A DNA stretch of 64,000 nt, taken from positions 1 to 64,000 of the forward strand of contig JAFTCC010000064.1 in NCBI GenBank assembly GCA_017454915.1, in the 5' to 3' direction. Position numbers and translations under genes: made by a program. Position 1 is the stretch's first letter. Each line of letters begins with the position of its first letter. Below, in pieces: positions 52,852 to 59,584 of this stretch. This stretch comes from Paludibacteraceae bacterium (lineage in GTDB: Bacteria > Bacteroidota > Bacteroidia > Bacteroidales > Paludibacteraceae). The notes beneath the pieces are model-generated. The model was given only the letters and a program-made list of their open reading frames with translations, was not told the DNA's origin and did not search any database.

Positions 52852-53099
52852 TAAAAACGAAAAAATATAAGACAATGACATAGAAAACGTGAAATAATAC
52901 AAATAAATACAGATTTAAGCGTTAGCTTTGTTCTCGCATTCTAAAAAATCGCCAATTTTTTACAACAAAAAATGCAGATGAGAAGTAAAGTTCAACGCTC
53001 ACATCTTTTCGATGTGGGCTTTACTTGTTAGTTCATCTGCAATGGTGTTTGGCGATACCTTTAGAATGTGGGCTTAAAAAAGTTTAGTCCACTTTTTTT
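52852..53099 (+). ncRNA. Structured leader RNA with terminator, copy 2
   Basis: About 248 nt with the same plan as copy 1. The core GCGTTAGCTTTGTTCTC, ATCGCCAATTTTT, GCAGATGAGAAGTAAAG, TTCAACGCTCACATC and TTTGGCGATACCTTT are identical. P1 here is CATTCTAAA (52937-52945) with TTTAGAATG (53060-53068): compared with copy 1, three base pairs have changed on both sides. The P5 loop differs (ttttc against acactt). The terminator keeps pairing through a G-U. Downstream similarity (AGAGTAG...CAC.AACAC..., TCCGCA) continues toward the start codon. The 525-bp gap 52677-53201 holds this element, its promoter, and a duplicated TGTTGAATCTGCAA near 52780-52807. Confidence 0.8.
53068..53099 (+). terminator. 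Intrinsic terminator ending leader RNA copy 2
   Basis: GTGGGC (53068-53073) pairs with GTCCAC (53087-53092), one pair being G-U, followed by T7. It ends 103 bp before the next start codon, almost the same as in copy 1 (106 bp). Confidence 0.82.
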
Positions 53100-53201
53100 A
53101 TGCCCAAAGGACTCGCAGTAAGGCGAAAAATGCGTCAATAGAGTAGCCACAAACACTTAATCCGCAGTAATGTGTTCTGCGTGAAAATAACACATAAAGT
53201 T

Positions 53202-54023
53202 ATGAAGAAAACACTTTTAACAATTTTTGCCCTGTTTATGGTGTTGCTGCCCATGACAGCGCAGATTTCAGAGGGTGAACCCAACTCAACCGTAATTCCT
53301 CGCACGGGAAACCGTCCGCAGGCTGGTGACTGGGGTATCTACATTGGCGGTTCTGTTCGCCAAGTGATGGATCTTGTCAATGCCCATAAGGATGCTGGCA
53401 GTATTTTCATCGGTGACGTTCCTGGCGAGGTTGTAGACGGCTATGACTCTAACAACAATTGGTGGGGGCTACCAATCCTTAACCTCAAGTACTATGTAAC
53501 CAATCAGTGGGAAGTCCGTTTGGGCTTCGAATTCGCCAGCAAAACCTTGTCGAACAAGTATAAACTGGAAATCGGAGGCGACGACATTAAACGCAACAAC
53601 CGTGAGAGCCAGAACTTCACGCGCTTCCTTCCAGGTTTCGCCTACCACTTCAGCACCAAGAACCTTCTTGATGTTTACCTCGGCGCACAAATGCCTATTG
53701 GTTGGGATTCTTATCGTTCAAAACAGAAAGAGGATGCTGGCGGCGACGTTACCTACACCCGCAACACCTGCACACAGGCTGTTATCGGCGGTGGCGTATT
53801 CATCGGTCTGCAGGCTTTCATTGCCGACCTTCCGCTTGCCATTGGCGTGGAACTGGGATATTCTGGCCTCGCAAAAATAGGCGGCAACATGAAGACCACA
53901 CAAGACTTAGGTGACGGCAAGGAAGTATTCTACAACGACAATCCGAACCTTAAAAAGGCAATTTCAACTTCTGCCGAATGGGGTGCAGACGCCGCTATAA
54001 CTTTCTCATATTTCTTCCACTAA
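53202..54023 (+). CDS. Outer-membrane beta-barrel protein, first gene after leader RNA copy 2
   Basis: A 273-residue protein. ATG 53202 (MKKTLLTIFALFMVLLPMTAQ) starts a clear signal peptide; an in-frame ATG 30 bp upstream would spoil it. The mature part has glycine-rich and aromatic alternating strands (WGIYIGGSVRQV, YYVTNQWEVRLGFEFASK, VYLGAQMPIGWDSYRS, VIGGGVFIGLQAFIADLPLAIGVELGYSG) and ends ITFSYFFH, consistent with an 8- to 10-strand outer-membrane barrel of the OmpA-like/PorT-like size class. Function unknown. It begins an operon with two lipoprotein genes (spacing 21 and 4 bp). Confidence 0.82.
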   Translation: MKKTLLTIFALFMVLLPMTAQISEGEPNSTVIPRTGNRPQAGDWGIYIGGSVRQVMDLVNAHKDAGSIFIGDVPGEVVDGYDSNNNWWGLPILNLKYYVTNQWEVRLGFEFASKTLSNKYKLEIGGDDIKRNNRESQNFTRFLPGFAYHFSTKNLLDVYLGAQMPIGWDSYRSKQKEDAGGDVTYTRNTCTQAVIGGGVFIGLQAFIADLPLAIGVELGYSGLAKIGGNMKTTQDLGDGKEVFYNDNPNLKKAISTSAEWGADAAITFSYFFH

Positions 54024-54044
54024 TCACAAAAAAACTAACTCACA

Positions 54045-54488
54045 ATGAAACAGGTTAAAACACTAATGATGATGGCGTTGCTGCTACTGACTTCGTGCGT
54101 TAGTCAGCACACCATTAACCGTCACTCATACGGACCTGATGTCGTTCACCTAAAAATGACTATGGACGACTACGAGTATCTTGGCGACGTGACGGTTGAC
54201 ACCGAATACAAGGTTTACTTCGGCATATTCCGCAAGATACTTACGATAAACGGTGAGGCATACAACACAAGAAGCTACACCGCCACCCGTCTGACCTTAA
54301 CGCCCAAAACAAGAGTTTCGCGCAGAATCAACAGGGCACTTTACAAAGTCCTTGACACTTATCCTGATGCTGACTACATTGTCCCGTCAACCTACAAAAA
54401 GTCTGTTGACCACATGATTGGCGGACGCATCGTTCGCGAGCAACAAACTCTCAAAGTATATCGGCTAAAAGGAACTGCCAAAGAATGA
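54045..54488 (+). CDS. Small lipoprotein, function unknown
   Basis: A 147-residue lipoprotein with lipobox LLTSC (Cys18). The mature chain is beta-rich and basic (MDDYEYLGDVTVDTEYKVYFGIFRKI ... INRALYKVLDTYPDADYIVPSTY) and ends in a positively charged tail. The pattern 'YEYLGDVTVD ... ALYKALEKYPDADYVV' occurs in other Bacteroidales lipoproteins as I recall, but I know no assigned function. It lies between the barrel protein and a second lipoprotein, 21 bp and 4 bp away, so the three are probably co-transcribed and may form a complex in the outer membrane, which is inference. Confidence 0.85.
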   Translation: MKQVKTLMMMALLLLTSCVSQHTINRHSYGPDVVHLKMTMDDYEYLGDVTVDTEYKVYFGIFRKILTINGEAYNTRSYTATRLTLTPKTRVSRRINRALYKVLDTYPDADYIVPSTYKKSVDHMIGGRIVREQQTLKVYRLKGTAKE

Positions 54489-54492
54489 CAAC

Positions 54493-55335
54493 ATGAAACG
54501 TCTGAATACATTACTTATCCTGCTGCCGCTGTTTCTGCTCATAGCCTGCAACAAAGAAGACTCGTCGCCTCTCGTGGCCTTTTTCTCGGATATCTATGAT
54601 GCCGCTATCCCAATTGAAGGAAACAAAGAAATTTACCTCACCGTGACAGTAATCACCAATGGGGTGCACATCAACAAGATTACACTGGAGTCTAATGACA
54701 AGACATACGGCATTCAGCAGGTAATTGATTCCGTTCCTGACATCGGAACTAATGACACCCGCAAAATCAACCTCAAATACAAGACGCACTACTATGCGGA
54801 GGAAACTATGGTAACCCTTACATCCCGTGTGTTCACAGAAGAGGGTGAAATGATGGAAATTAAGAAATACCTTGCCGTCAAGCCATCTGACATCAGTTGG
54901 AACTTACAGGAAAGTGTAACCATGTATTCTGCCGGTTCAAGCAGAAAATATGGATTCAGCATTCCGCAGATGACAACCGTGTTTCCCGAAATAATTGACA
55001 ACGACACTCTCCTGTTCTACGACCGAGCGCATGAGGACGAGGAGCAGAAAGACGCTATGACCAACTCATGGGAATCCAGAACTGGCATATATTTCGCACG
55101 TTTTGAAAGCCTTGACTTCTCCAACTCAAACATTGCTGCCATTGAGCAAGCCTATAATTTGTCGGCACGCGACAATGTCATTCTCGACATTAAGGCCAAC
55201 GATCTACTCATATTTGGGTCAAAGAAGGATGTTTATGGACTTATCAAGGTGCTGCTTACAATTGATGATGAGGGGCATGAAAACGACAGGTATGTATTCA
55301 GCATCAAATGCCGCAAGGATATCTTTGTGGAATAG
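54493..55335 (+). CDS. Lipoprotein, function unknown
   Basis: A 280-residue lipoprotein with lipobox LLIAC (Cys19) followed by NKEDSSP, a common tethering sequence. The mature part looks like two beta-sandwich domains (about 30-125: LTVTVITNGVHINKITLESNDKTYGIQQVID; about 135-280), as in Bacteroidales surface lipoproteins such as DUF4625-like or SusE-like N-terminal modules; the resemblance is only general. It ends the operon that starts at 53202. No catalytic motif is visible. Confidence 0.82.
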   Translation: MKRLNTLLILLPLFLLIACNKEDSSPLVAFFSDIYDAAIPIEGNKEIYLTVTVITNGVHINKITLESNDKTYGIQQVIDSVPDIGTNDTRKINLKYKTHYYAEETMVTLTSRVFTEEGEMMEIKKYLAVKPSDISWNLQESVTMYSAGSSRKYGFSIPQMTTVFPEIIDNDTLLFYDRAHEDEEQKDAMTNSWESRTGIYFARFESLDFSNSNIAAIEQAYNLSARDNVILDIKANDLLIFGSKKDVYGLIKVLLTIDDEGHENDRYVFSIKCRKDIFVE

Positions 55336-55458
55336 CATTTACGGTTAACACATCTCTATTCAGCAGCCGCAGACACATTATGAGCGTTTGTGGCTGTTGT
55401 TTTTCATATTTTGCTGCATAAGGAGAGTTTTGCTTCCTAATGTGAGAAATCTTCTAAT

Positions 55459-55489
55459 TTTGCTATACGGCGTTTTTTTTGTACATTTG
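55459..55489 (+). promoter_or_regulatory. Promoter of the nitroreductase gene
   Basis: TTTG at 55459-55462, 19 bp, TACATTTG at 55482-55489; start near 55496, giving a leader of about 150 nt. The 310-bp gap 55336-55645 holds this promoter and the dyad below. Confidence 0.82.
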
Positions 55490-55539
55490 CAGAGCGGACA
55501 ATAGATAATCGTTGGCCGTTGGTTGTGCACCATGTAAAG

Positions 55540-55556
55540 GACATGACAGTCATGTC
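55540..55556 (+). promoter_or_regulatory. Perfect dyad in the nitroreductase leader
   Basis: GACATGAC-a-GTCATGTC is a perfect 17-bp inverted repeat about 45 nt downstream of the predicted transcript start. It could be a repressor operator or an mRNA hairpin with an unusually small loop. Confidence 0.45.
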
Positions 55557-55645
55557 ACTACAACAATTTTCGATTTAACGCACCTGCTTCGCTGCATAAC
55601 GGTAAAACCGCAAATGATTAAATAAATCGATAAATAAATGAATTA

Positions 55646-56185
55646 ATGGATAATTTTCTTGAACTGCTGCAACATCGCCGCAGCATACGCAAATACACGG
55701 CTCAACCCGTTGAGGAGGAGAAGATAGAGTGCCTGACCCGCGCCGCGCTGATGTCCCCCGCTGGCAAGCGGCTTAACCCGTGGCAGTTCGTAGTGGTTAC
55801 AGACCACGAGAAACTGTCGAAGATGTCTCAATGCCGCACCTACGGCAGCCAGATGCTCAACGAAGCCCCTCTTGGCATTGTCGTCTGCGCTGACGCAAGC
55901 CTGTCAGACACATGGCAATTCGACTGCGCCATTACAGCCGAAAACATTATGCTTGCCGCCCGCGACATGGGTTTGGGCTCATGCTGGGTACAGGTTTACG
56001 GCCGTGAGCACGACGACCCGGAAGGACGGTTTAACACCGCCGAGCAATGGGTGAGGCACCTGCTCTCAATCCCTGACAACATCACGGTGGTGTGCGTCGT
56101 CAGCATCGGATACCCCAACGAGGAACGGAAACCTTACGACTTCGACAAACTGCCTTACGATAAAATACACCGCGAAACATGGTGA
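55646..56185 (+). CDS. Nitroreductase family protein
   Basis: A 179-residue FMN-dependent oxidoreductase-like protein. It starts with the FMN-phosphate motif RRSIRKYTAQPVEEEKIE (residues 11-28) and has SPAGKRLNPWQFVVV (the Pro-Trp-x-Phe FMN contact, about 37-51), the helix AENIMLAARDMGLGSCWVQ and the C-terminal GYPNEERKPYD. Such enzymes use NAD(P)H to reduce nitro compounds, quinones or other acceptors; the natural substrate is unknown. It has a strong promoter and a 150-nt leader with a perfect dyad, and is followed 58 bp later by pdxA. Confidence 0.92.
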   Translation: MDNFLELLQHRRSIRKYTAQPVEEEKIECLTRAALMSPAGKRLNPWQFVVVTDHEKLSKMSQCRTYGSQMLNEAPLGIVVCADASLSDTWQFDCAITAENIMLAARDMGLGSCWVQVYGREHDDPEGRFNTAEQWVRHLLSIPDNITVVCVVSIGYPNEERKPYDFDKLPYDKIHRETW

Positions 56186-56243
56186 CAACGCAGAAAGAAC
56201 AAAGAGTAATGTCTTAACTTCTAAAATCCTAAACTTCATATAT

Positions 56244-57338
56244 ATGCAAAAACCAAAAATAGCCATTACGCCGGGTGACACCAACGGCATTGGATATGAG
56301 ATAATCCTTAAGACCCTCAACGAGCCTCACCTGCTTGAGCTCTGCACACCCGTCATATACGGTTCGCTCAAGACGCTGACCACACACCGCCACACCTTGC
56401 AGGAAATCATCGTCAACATCACGCCTGTCAACTCCGTGAGCGAGATACAGGACAAGAAAGTGTGCCTCGTTAACTGCACCAACGACGAGACTCCTGTCCA
56501 GTTTGGCATACCGACCCAAGAGAGTGCCAAAGCCGCCTACGATGCGCTCGGAGCGGCGTGCAAAGACCTCAAGGAGGGCAAAGTTGACCTGCTCGTTACC
56601 GCCCCAATCAACAAGCAGAACATGCAGCAGACCGACTTCCACTATCCGGGTCATACAGAGTTCCTTGCTGCCCAATTTGCCACCGACCGTGCCGAAAGCC
56701 TCATGATGCTCGTCAACAGGCTTATGCGTATTGCGCTGGTAACCAACCACCTGCCCATTTCACAAGTGGCACAAGCCATCACCGAAGAACGCATTATCGA
56801 CAAGCTTCGGCTGCTCAACGAGAGCCTGCAGCGCGATTTCCAGATACGCAAGCCGCGCATCGCAGTGCTCGCCCTTAACCCACATGCCGGTGACAACGGT
56901 TTCCTTGGAACCGAAGAAGTAGAAATCATAGAGCCAGCAATAGAAAAAGCCGCGCAGGCAGGCATTAACGCTTTCGGACCATTTGCCGCCGACGGCTTCT
57001 TCGGAGCACTGCGCTACCGCAGCTACGACGCTGTTCTTGCCATGTATCACGACCAAGGCCTCGCGCCTTTCAAGGCTCTTGACATGAGCGGCGTCAACTA
57101 CACCGCCGGACTGCCTATCGTCCGCACAAGCCCCGACCACGGAACCGCATACGAGATTGCCGGCAAAAACCTCGCCAACGAGGACTCGTTCCGCCAAGCT
57201 ATCTACACCGCTGTCGACATCTGGCAGCACAGGCTTTTTAACGACGAAATAAGCCGTAATCCGCTGGTGATAACCGACAAGCACCGCCCAAAAGAATACA
57301 AGCCCATGAAACCGTTTGAGCCCAAAAACGAAGAGTAA
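56244..57338 (+). CDS. pdxA: 4-hydroxythreonine-4-phosphate dehydrogenase
   Basis: A 364-residue enzyme that oxidises 4-phosphohydroxy-L-threonine in the DXP-dependent route to pyridoxal phosphate. Motifs: AITPGDTNGIGYEIILK (residues 6-22), TAPINKQNMQ (Lys of the active site, about 121), FHYPGHTEFLA (about 131; metal-binding His), ALNPHAGDNGFLGTEE (about 212) and YHDQGLAPFKAL (about 269). The C-terminus has a charged extension. pdxJ, its usual pathway partner, is not adjacent. Confidence 0.96.
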   Translation: MQKPKIAITPGDTNGIGYEIILKTLNEPHLLELCTPVIYGSLKTLTTHRHTLQEIIVNITPVNSVSEIQDKKVCLVNCTNDETPVQFGIPTQESAKAAYDALGAACKDLKEGKVDLLVTAPINKQNMQQTDFHYPGHTEFLAAQFATDRAESLMMLVNRLMRIALVTNHLPISQVAQAITEERIIDKLRLLNESLQRDFQIRKPRIAVLALNPHAGDNGFLGTEEVEIIEPAIEKAAQAGINAFGPFAADGFFGALRYRSYDAVLAMYHDQGLAPFKALDMSGVNYTAGLPIVRTSPDHGTAYEIAGKNLANEDSFRQAIYTAVDIWQHRLFNDEISRNPLVITDKHRPKEYKPMKPFEPKNEE

Positions 57339-57359
57339 GGGGAAAAGACTCCAAGCAAG

Positions 57360-58391
57360 ATGAAATTCCGCAATATCATATTAGCAGCGCTCACCGTTCT
57401 GACGCTCTGTGGCTGCTTCAGCAAAGACAAACTCCTGCCTAGCGTTACAGGCTCAAGCTACGAAGTCCTCGTGGTGATGAACAATGCTCCGTGGCAGTCC
57501 GCCGCCGGCGACACCGTGCGCAAACACCTTGAAGCTGACATGCCCTGCCTGCCGCAGGTGGAACCCATGCTCAGCATTTCCAGAACGCCATGGAACGAGT
57601 TCTCCGACATCCTCAAACCTGTCCGCAACATCGTTTTGGCAGACATTGACAGCTCCAAATACACCCAGCCTAAAGTCAAATATCTCCGCGACCGCTGGGC
57701 ACACCCTCAGGCTGTGGTTCAGATACAGGCACCTGACAACGCTTCGTTTGCGGAAGCATATTCACAGGCTGCGCAGCACATCACTAACTACTTCATCGAC
57801 TGCGAGTTGGAGCGTCAGCACGACTTCTACCGCAAACATTTCACCAACGCCGAGGCGCACAAGACACTGCTACGCAAATTCGATATTGACATACACATCC
57901 CTAACGACATGGCGGCATCCACCGACACCACCGACTTCTTTTGGATTACCGACACCAAAGGCCGTGTGCGCCGCGACATCATGATTTACACGCTACCATA
58001 CACCAGTGCTGACGACCTCACGCTGCAAGGGCTCATTAACAAGCGCGACTCCATCTGCCGCCTCTACATACACGGCCGCGACGACAGCTCTTACATCGCA
58101 ACCGAATGGAAACACATTCCGCCTATAATGAGGCAGATAACCGTTGACAGCGCCTATTGTGCCGAAGTGCGCGGACTATGGCGCATGGAGAACGGCGACG
58201 CCATGGGCGGACCATTTGTCATGAACGCCCGCATTACGCCTGACGGACGCAAAATCCTCGTTGCTGAAGGTTTCTGCTTCGGACCCGGGCAAAAAAAGCG
58301 CAACCCTTTGCGGCAACTCGAAGCCGTAATCAGAGGCATGAAATTCTTCAACAAGGACAATACTGCCGCTAAACAGGAAACGGAACAATAG
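57360..58391 (+). CDS. DUF4837 family lipoprotein
   Basis: A 343-residue lipoprotein with lipobox TLCGC (Cys19). The mature sequence (LPSVTGSSYEVLVVMNNAPWQSAAGDTVR ... MLSISRTPWNEFSDILKPVRNIV) matches DUF4837, a Bacteroidota-restricted family of unknown function; the C-terminal half contains the conserved RGLWRMENGDAMGGPFV and GFCFGPGQKKR-like phrases. It starts 21 bp after pdxA and is followed at 1 bp by the DUF2520 gene. The tight spacing suggests a common transcript, not necessarily a common pathway. Confidence 0.88.
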   Translation: MKFRNIILAALTVLTLCGCFSKDKLLPSVTGSSYEVLVVMNNAPWQSAAGDTVRKHLEADMPCLPQVEPMLSISRTPWNEFSDILKPVRNIVLADIDSSKYTQPKVKYLRDRWAHPQAVVQIQAPDNASFAEAYSQAAQHITNYFIDCELERQHDFYRKHFTNAEAHKTLLRKFDIDIHIPNDMAASTDTTDFFWITDTKGRVRRDIMIYTLPYTSADDLTLQGLINKRDSICRLYIHGRDDSSYIATEWKHIPPIMRQITVDSAYCAEVRGLWRMENGDAMGGPFVMNARITPDGRKILVAEGFCFGPGQKKRNPLRQLEAVIRGMKFFNKDNTAAKQETEQ

Positions 58392-58392
58392 C

Positions 58393-59157
58393 ATGAAAAT
58401 CGTCATTATAGGCTCGGGCAACGTTGCAAGCCACATCGCCCCTGCACTTCATCGCGCCGGTCACAACATAGTCCAGATTTTCAGCCCCACACCCGAGCAT
58501 GCCCAAACCCTTGCCGCAGTAACGGGGAGCGATGCCATAAGCGACATACGGAACATTGACACCACAGCCCAGTGCTATATCTACAGCGTGCTCGACGATG
58601 TCCTTCCTTCTGTCATCGGCGCCATGCCCGCACTGCCCAATGCGGTGCATCTGCACACAGCCGGCAGCATGGACATCAACCTGTTTGAAGGGTACCAGCA
58701 GCGCTACGGAGTGCTCTACCCCATGCAGACGTTCAGCAAAAACGTGGAAGTGGACCTATGCACAACGCCATTCTTCATTGAGGGTAACGACCAACAGACG
58801 CAGGACACCGCATTGCAACTCGCCCGACAACTCAGCCACAGAGTTATCTGCGCCACCACAGCACAGCGCACTCAACTGCACATCGGCGCAGTATTCGCCA
58901 GCAACTTCACAAACCATCTCTACGCAATGTGCCACGACATATTGGATGCTGCCGGACTGCCTTTTGACGTCATGCTGCCGCTCATTGACGCCACAGCAAA
59001 AAAAATCCATACCCTCGAACCGCACAAAGCCCAAACAGGGCCTGCCGCAAGGCACGACAAAAAAGTAATGGAAAAACACATCGCCGCACTCACCAACGAC
59101 ACACAGAAAAAAATATACAAACTACTTTCCGACTCTATCGAACAGAGCGCAGAATAA
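58393..59157 (+). CDS. Rossmann-fold/DUF2520 protein
   Basis: A 254-residue cytoplasmic protein. The N-terminal NAD(P)-binding motif KIVIIGSGNVASHIAPALHRAGH (residues 2-24) begins a Rossmann domain; the C-terminal helical domain (about 125-250; HIGAVFASNFTNHLYAMCHDIL ... LEPHKAQTGPAARHD) is DUF2520, related to 6-phosphogluconate- and ketopantoate-type dehydrogenases. The conserved PHKAQTGPA/RxD motif suggests a dehydrogenase active site; the substrate is not known. It is the last gene of the pdxA run; a REP-like repeat follows. Confidence 0.92.
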   Translation: MKIVIIGSGNVASHIAPALHRAGHNIVQIFSPTPEHAQTLAAVTGSDAISDIRNIDTTAQCYIYSVLDDVLPSVIGAMPALPNAVHLHTAGSMDINLFEGYQQRYGVLYPMQTFSKNVEVDLCTTPFFIEGNDQQTQDTALQLARQLSHRVICATTAQRTQLHIGAVFASNFTNHLYAMCHDILDAAGLPFDVMLPLIDATAKKIHTLEPHKAQTGPAARHDKKVMEKHIAALTNDTQKKIYKLLSDSIEQSAE

Positions 59158-59159
59158 CT

Positions 59160-59215
59160 GTGCCGCCCCTACGGGGCTATCCACCCACGCTAATTTGTGC
59201 CACCACTGCGTGGCT
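59160..59215. repeat. REP-like palindromic repeat, single copy
   Basis: GCCCC-tac-GGGGC and part of the CCACCC/GGGTGG palindrome lie directly after the DUF2520 stop codon in the orientation opposite to the copies at 1-203. A CCACGC palindromic word follows. Belongs to the family at 1-203 and 30640-31380. Confidence 0.75.
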
Positions 59216-59366
59216 GGAATTTATTTGAACATTAGAACGAAATAATAAGGGCTACATTGATCCGCAAAGGGAGTGCTGTAAACGATTACACCTCACAAAA
59301 CCATACAATTTTGCAGCATTAACGATACACTATTTTTGGAAAACTCTGAAAACCACATACATACAC

Positions 59367-59444
59367 AAAGTTGTCCAAATTTTTCCTTTAATACATTGAT
59401 TATCAGTAATAAGAAATTTTTTTTATAAAAAAAAGTTGTCCAAA
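59367..59444 (+). promoter_or_regulatory. Two AAAGTTGTCCAAA direct repeats upstream of nrdD
   Basis: AAAGTTGTCCAAA occurs at 59367-59379 and again at 59432-59444, 65 bp apart, in an otherwise A/T-rich upstream region. The second copy ends 24 bp before the -7 element, a good position for an activator or repressor. The sites do not match the NrdR box as I remember it. The 427-bp gap 59158-59584 contains a REP copy, these repeats, the -7 element and a leader hairpin. Confidence 0.5.
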
Positions 59445-59468
59445 AGGTATTATTTCAAAAACTTTTTA

Positions 59469-59476
59469 TAACTTTG
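59469..59476 (+). promoter_or_regulatory. -7 element of the nrdD promoter
   Basis: TAACTTTG matches the consensus; transcription would start near 59483, about 100 nt before the ATG. No TTTG lies at the normal -33 distance, consistent with a regulated promoter needing an activator. Confidence 0.65.
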
Positions 59477-59502
59477 CATCCGCTGTCGGGAAAGAAAAAG
59501 CG

Positions 59503-59524
59503 CCGGCACTGTATTCAGTACCGG
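59503..59524 (+). promoter_or_regulatory. Leader hairpin upstream of nrdD
   Basis: CCGG-c-ACTG-tatt-CAGT-a-CCGG forms an 8-bp stem with one internal mismatch and a 4-base loop, about 60 nt upstream of the nrdD start. It may stabilise or regulate the mRNA. Confidence 0.5.
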
Positions 59525-59584
59525 ATATGATAGACAGCCATGATAAATAACCTAACTCTTTTACCTTTATTTACCTGTAAAAAA

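Noticed and set aside
59270-59340. NrdR box upstream of nrdD
   Set aside because: ACACTATTTTTGG-like words are present but do not form the paired palindromic boxes expected for NrdR.
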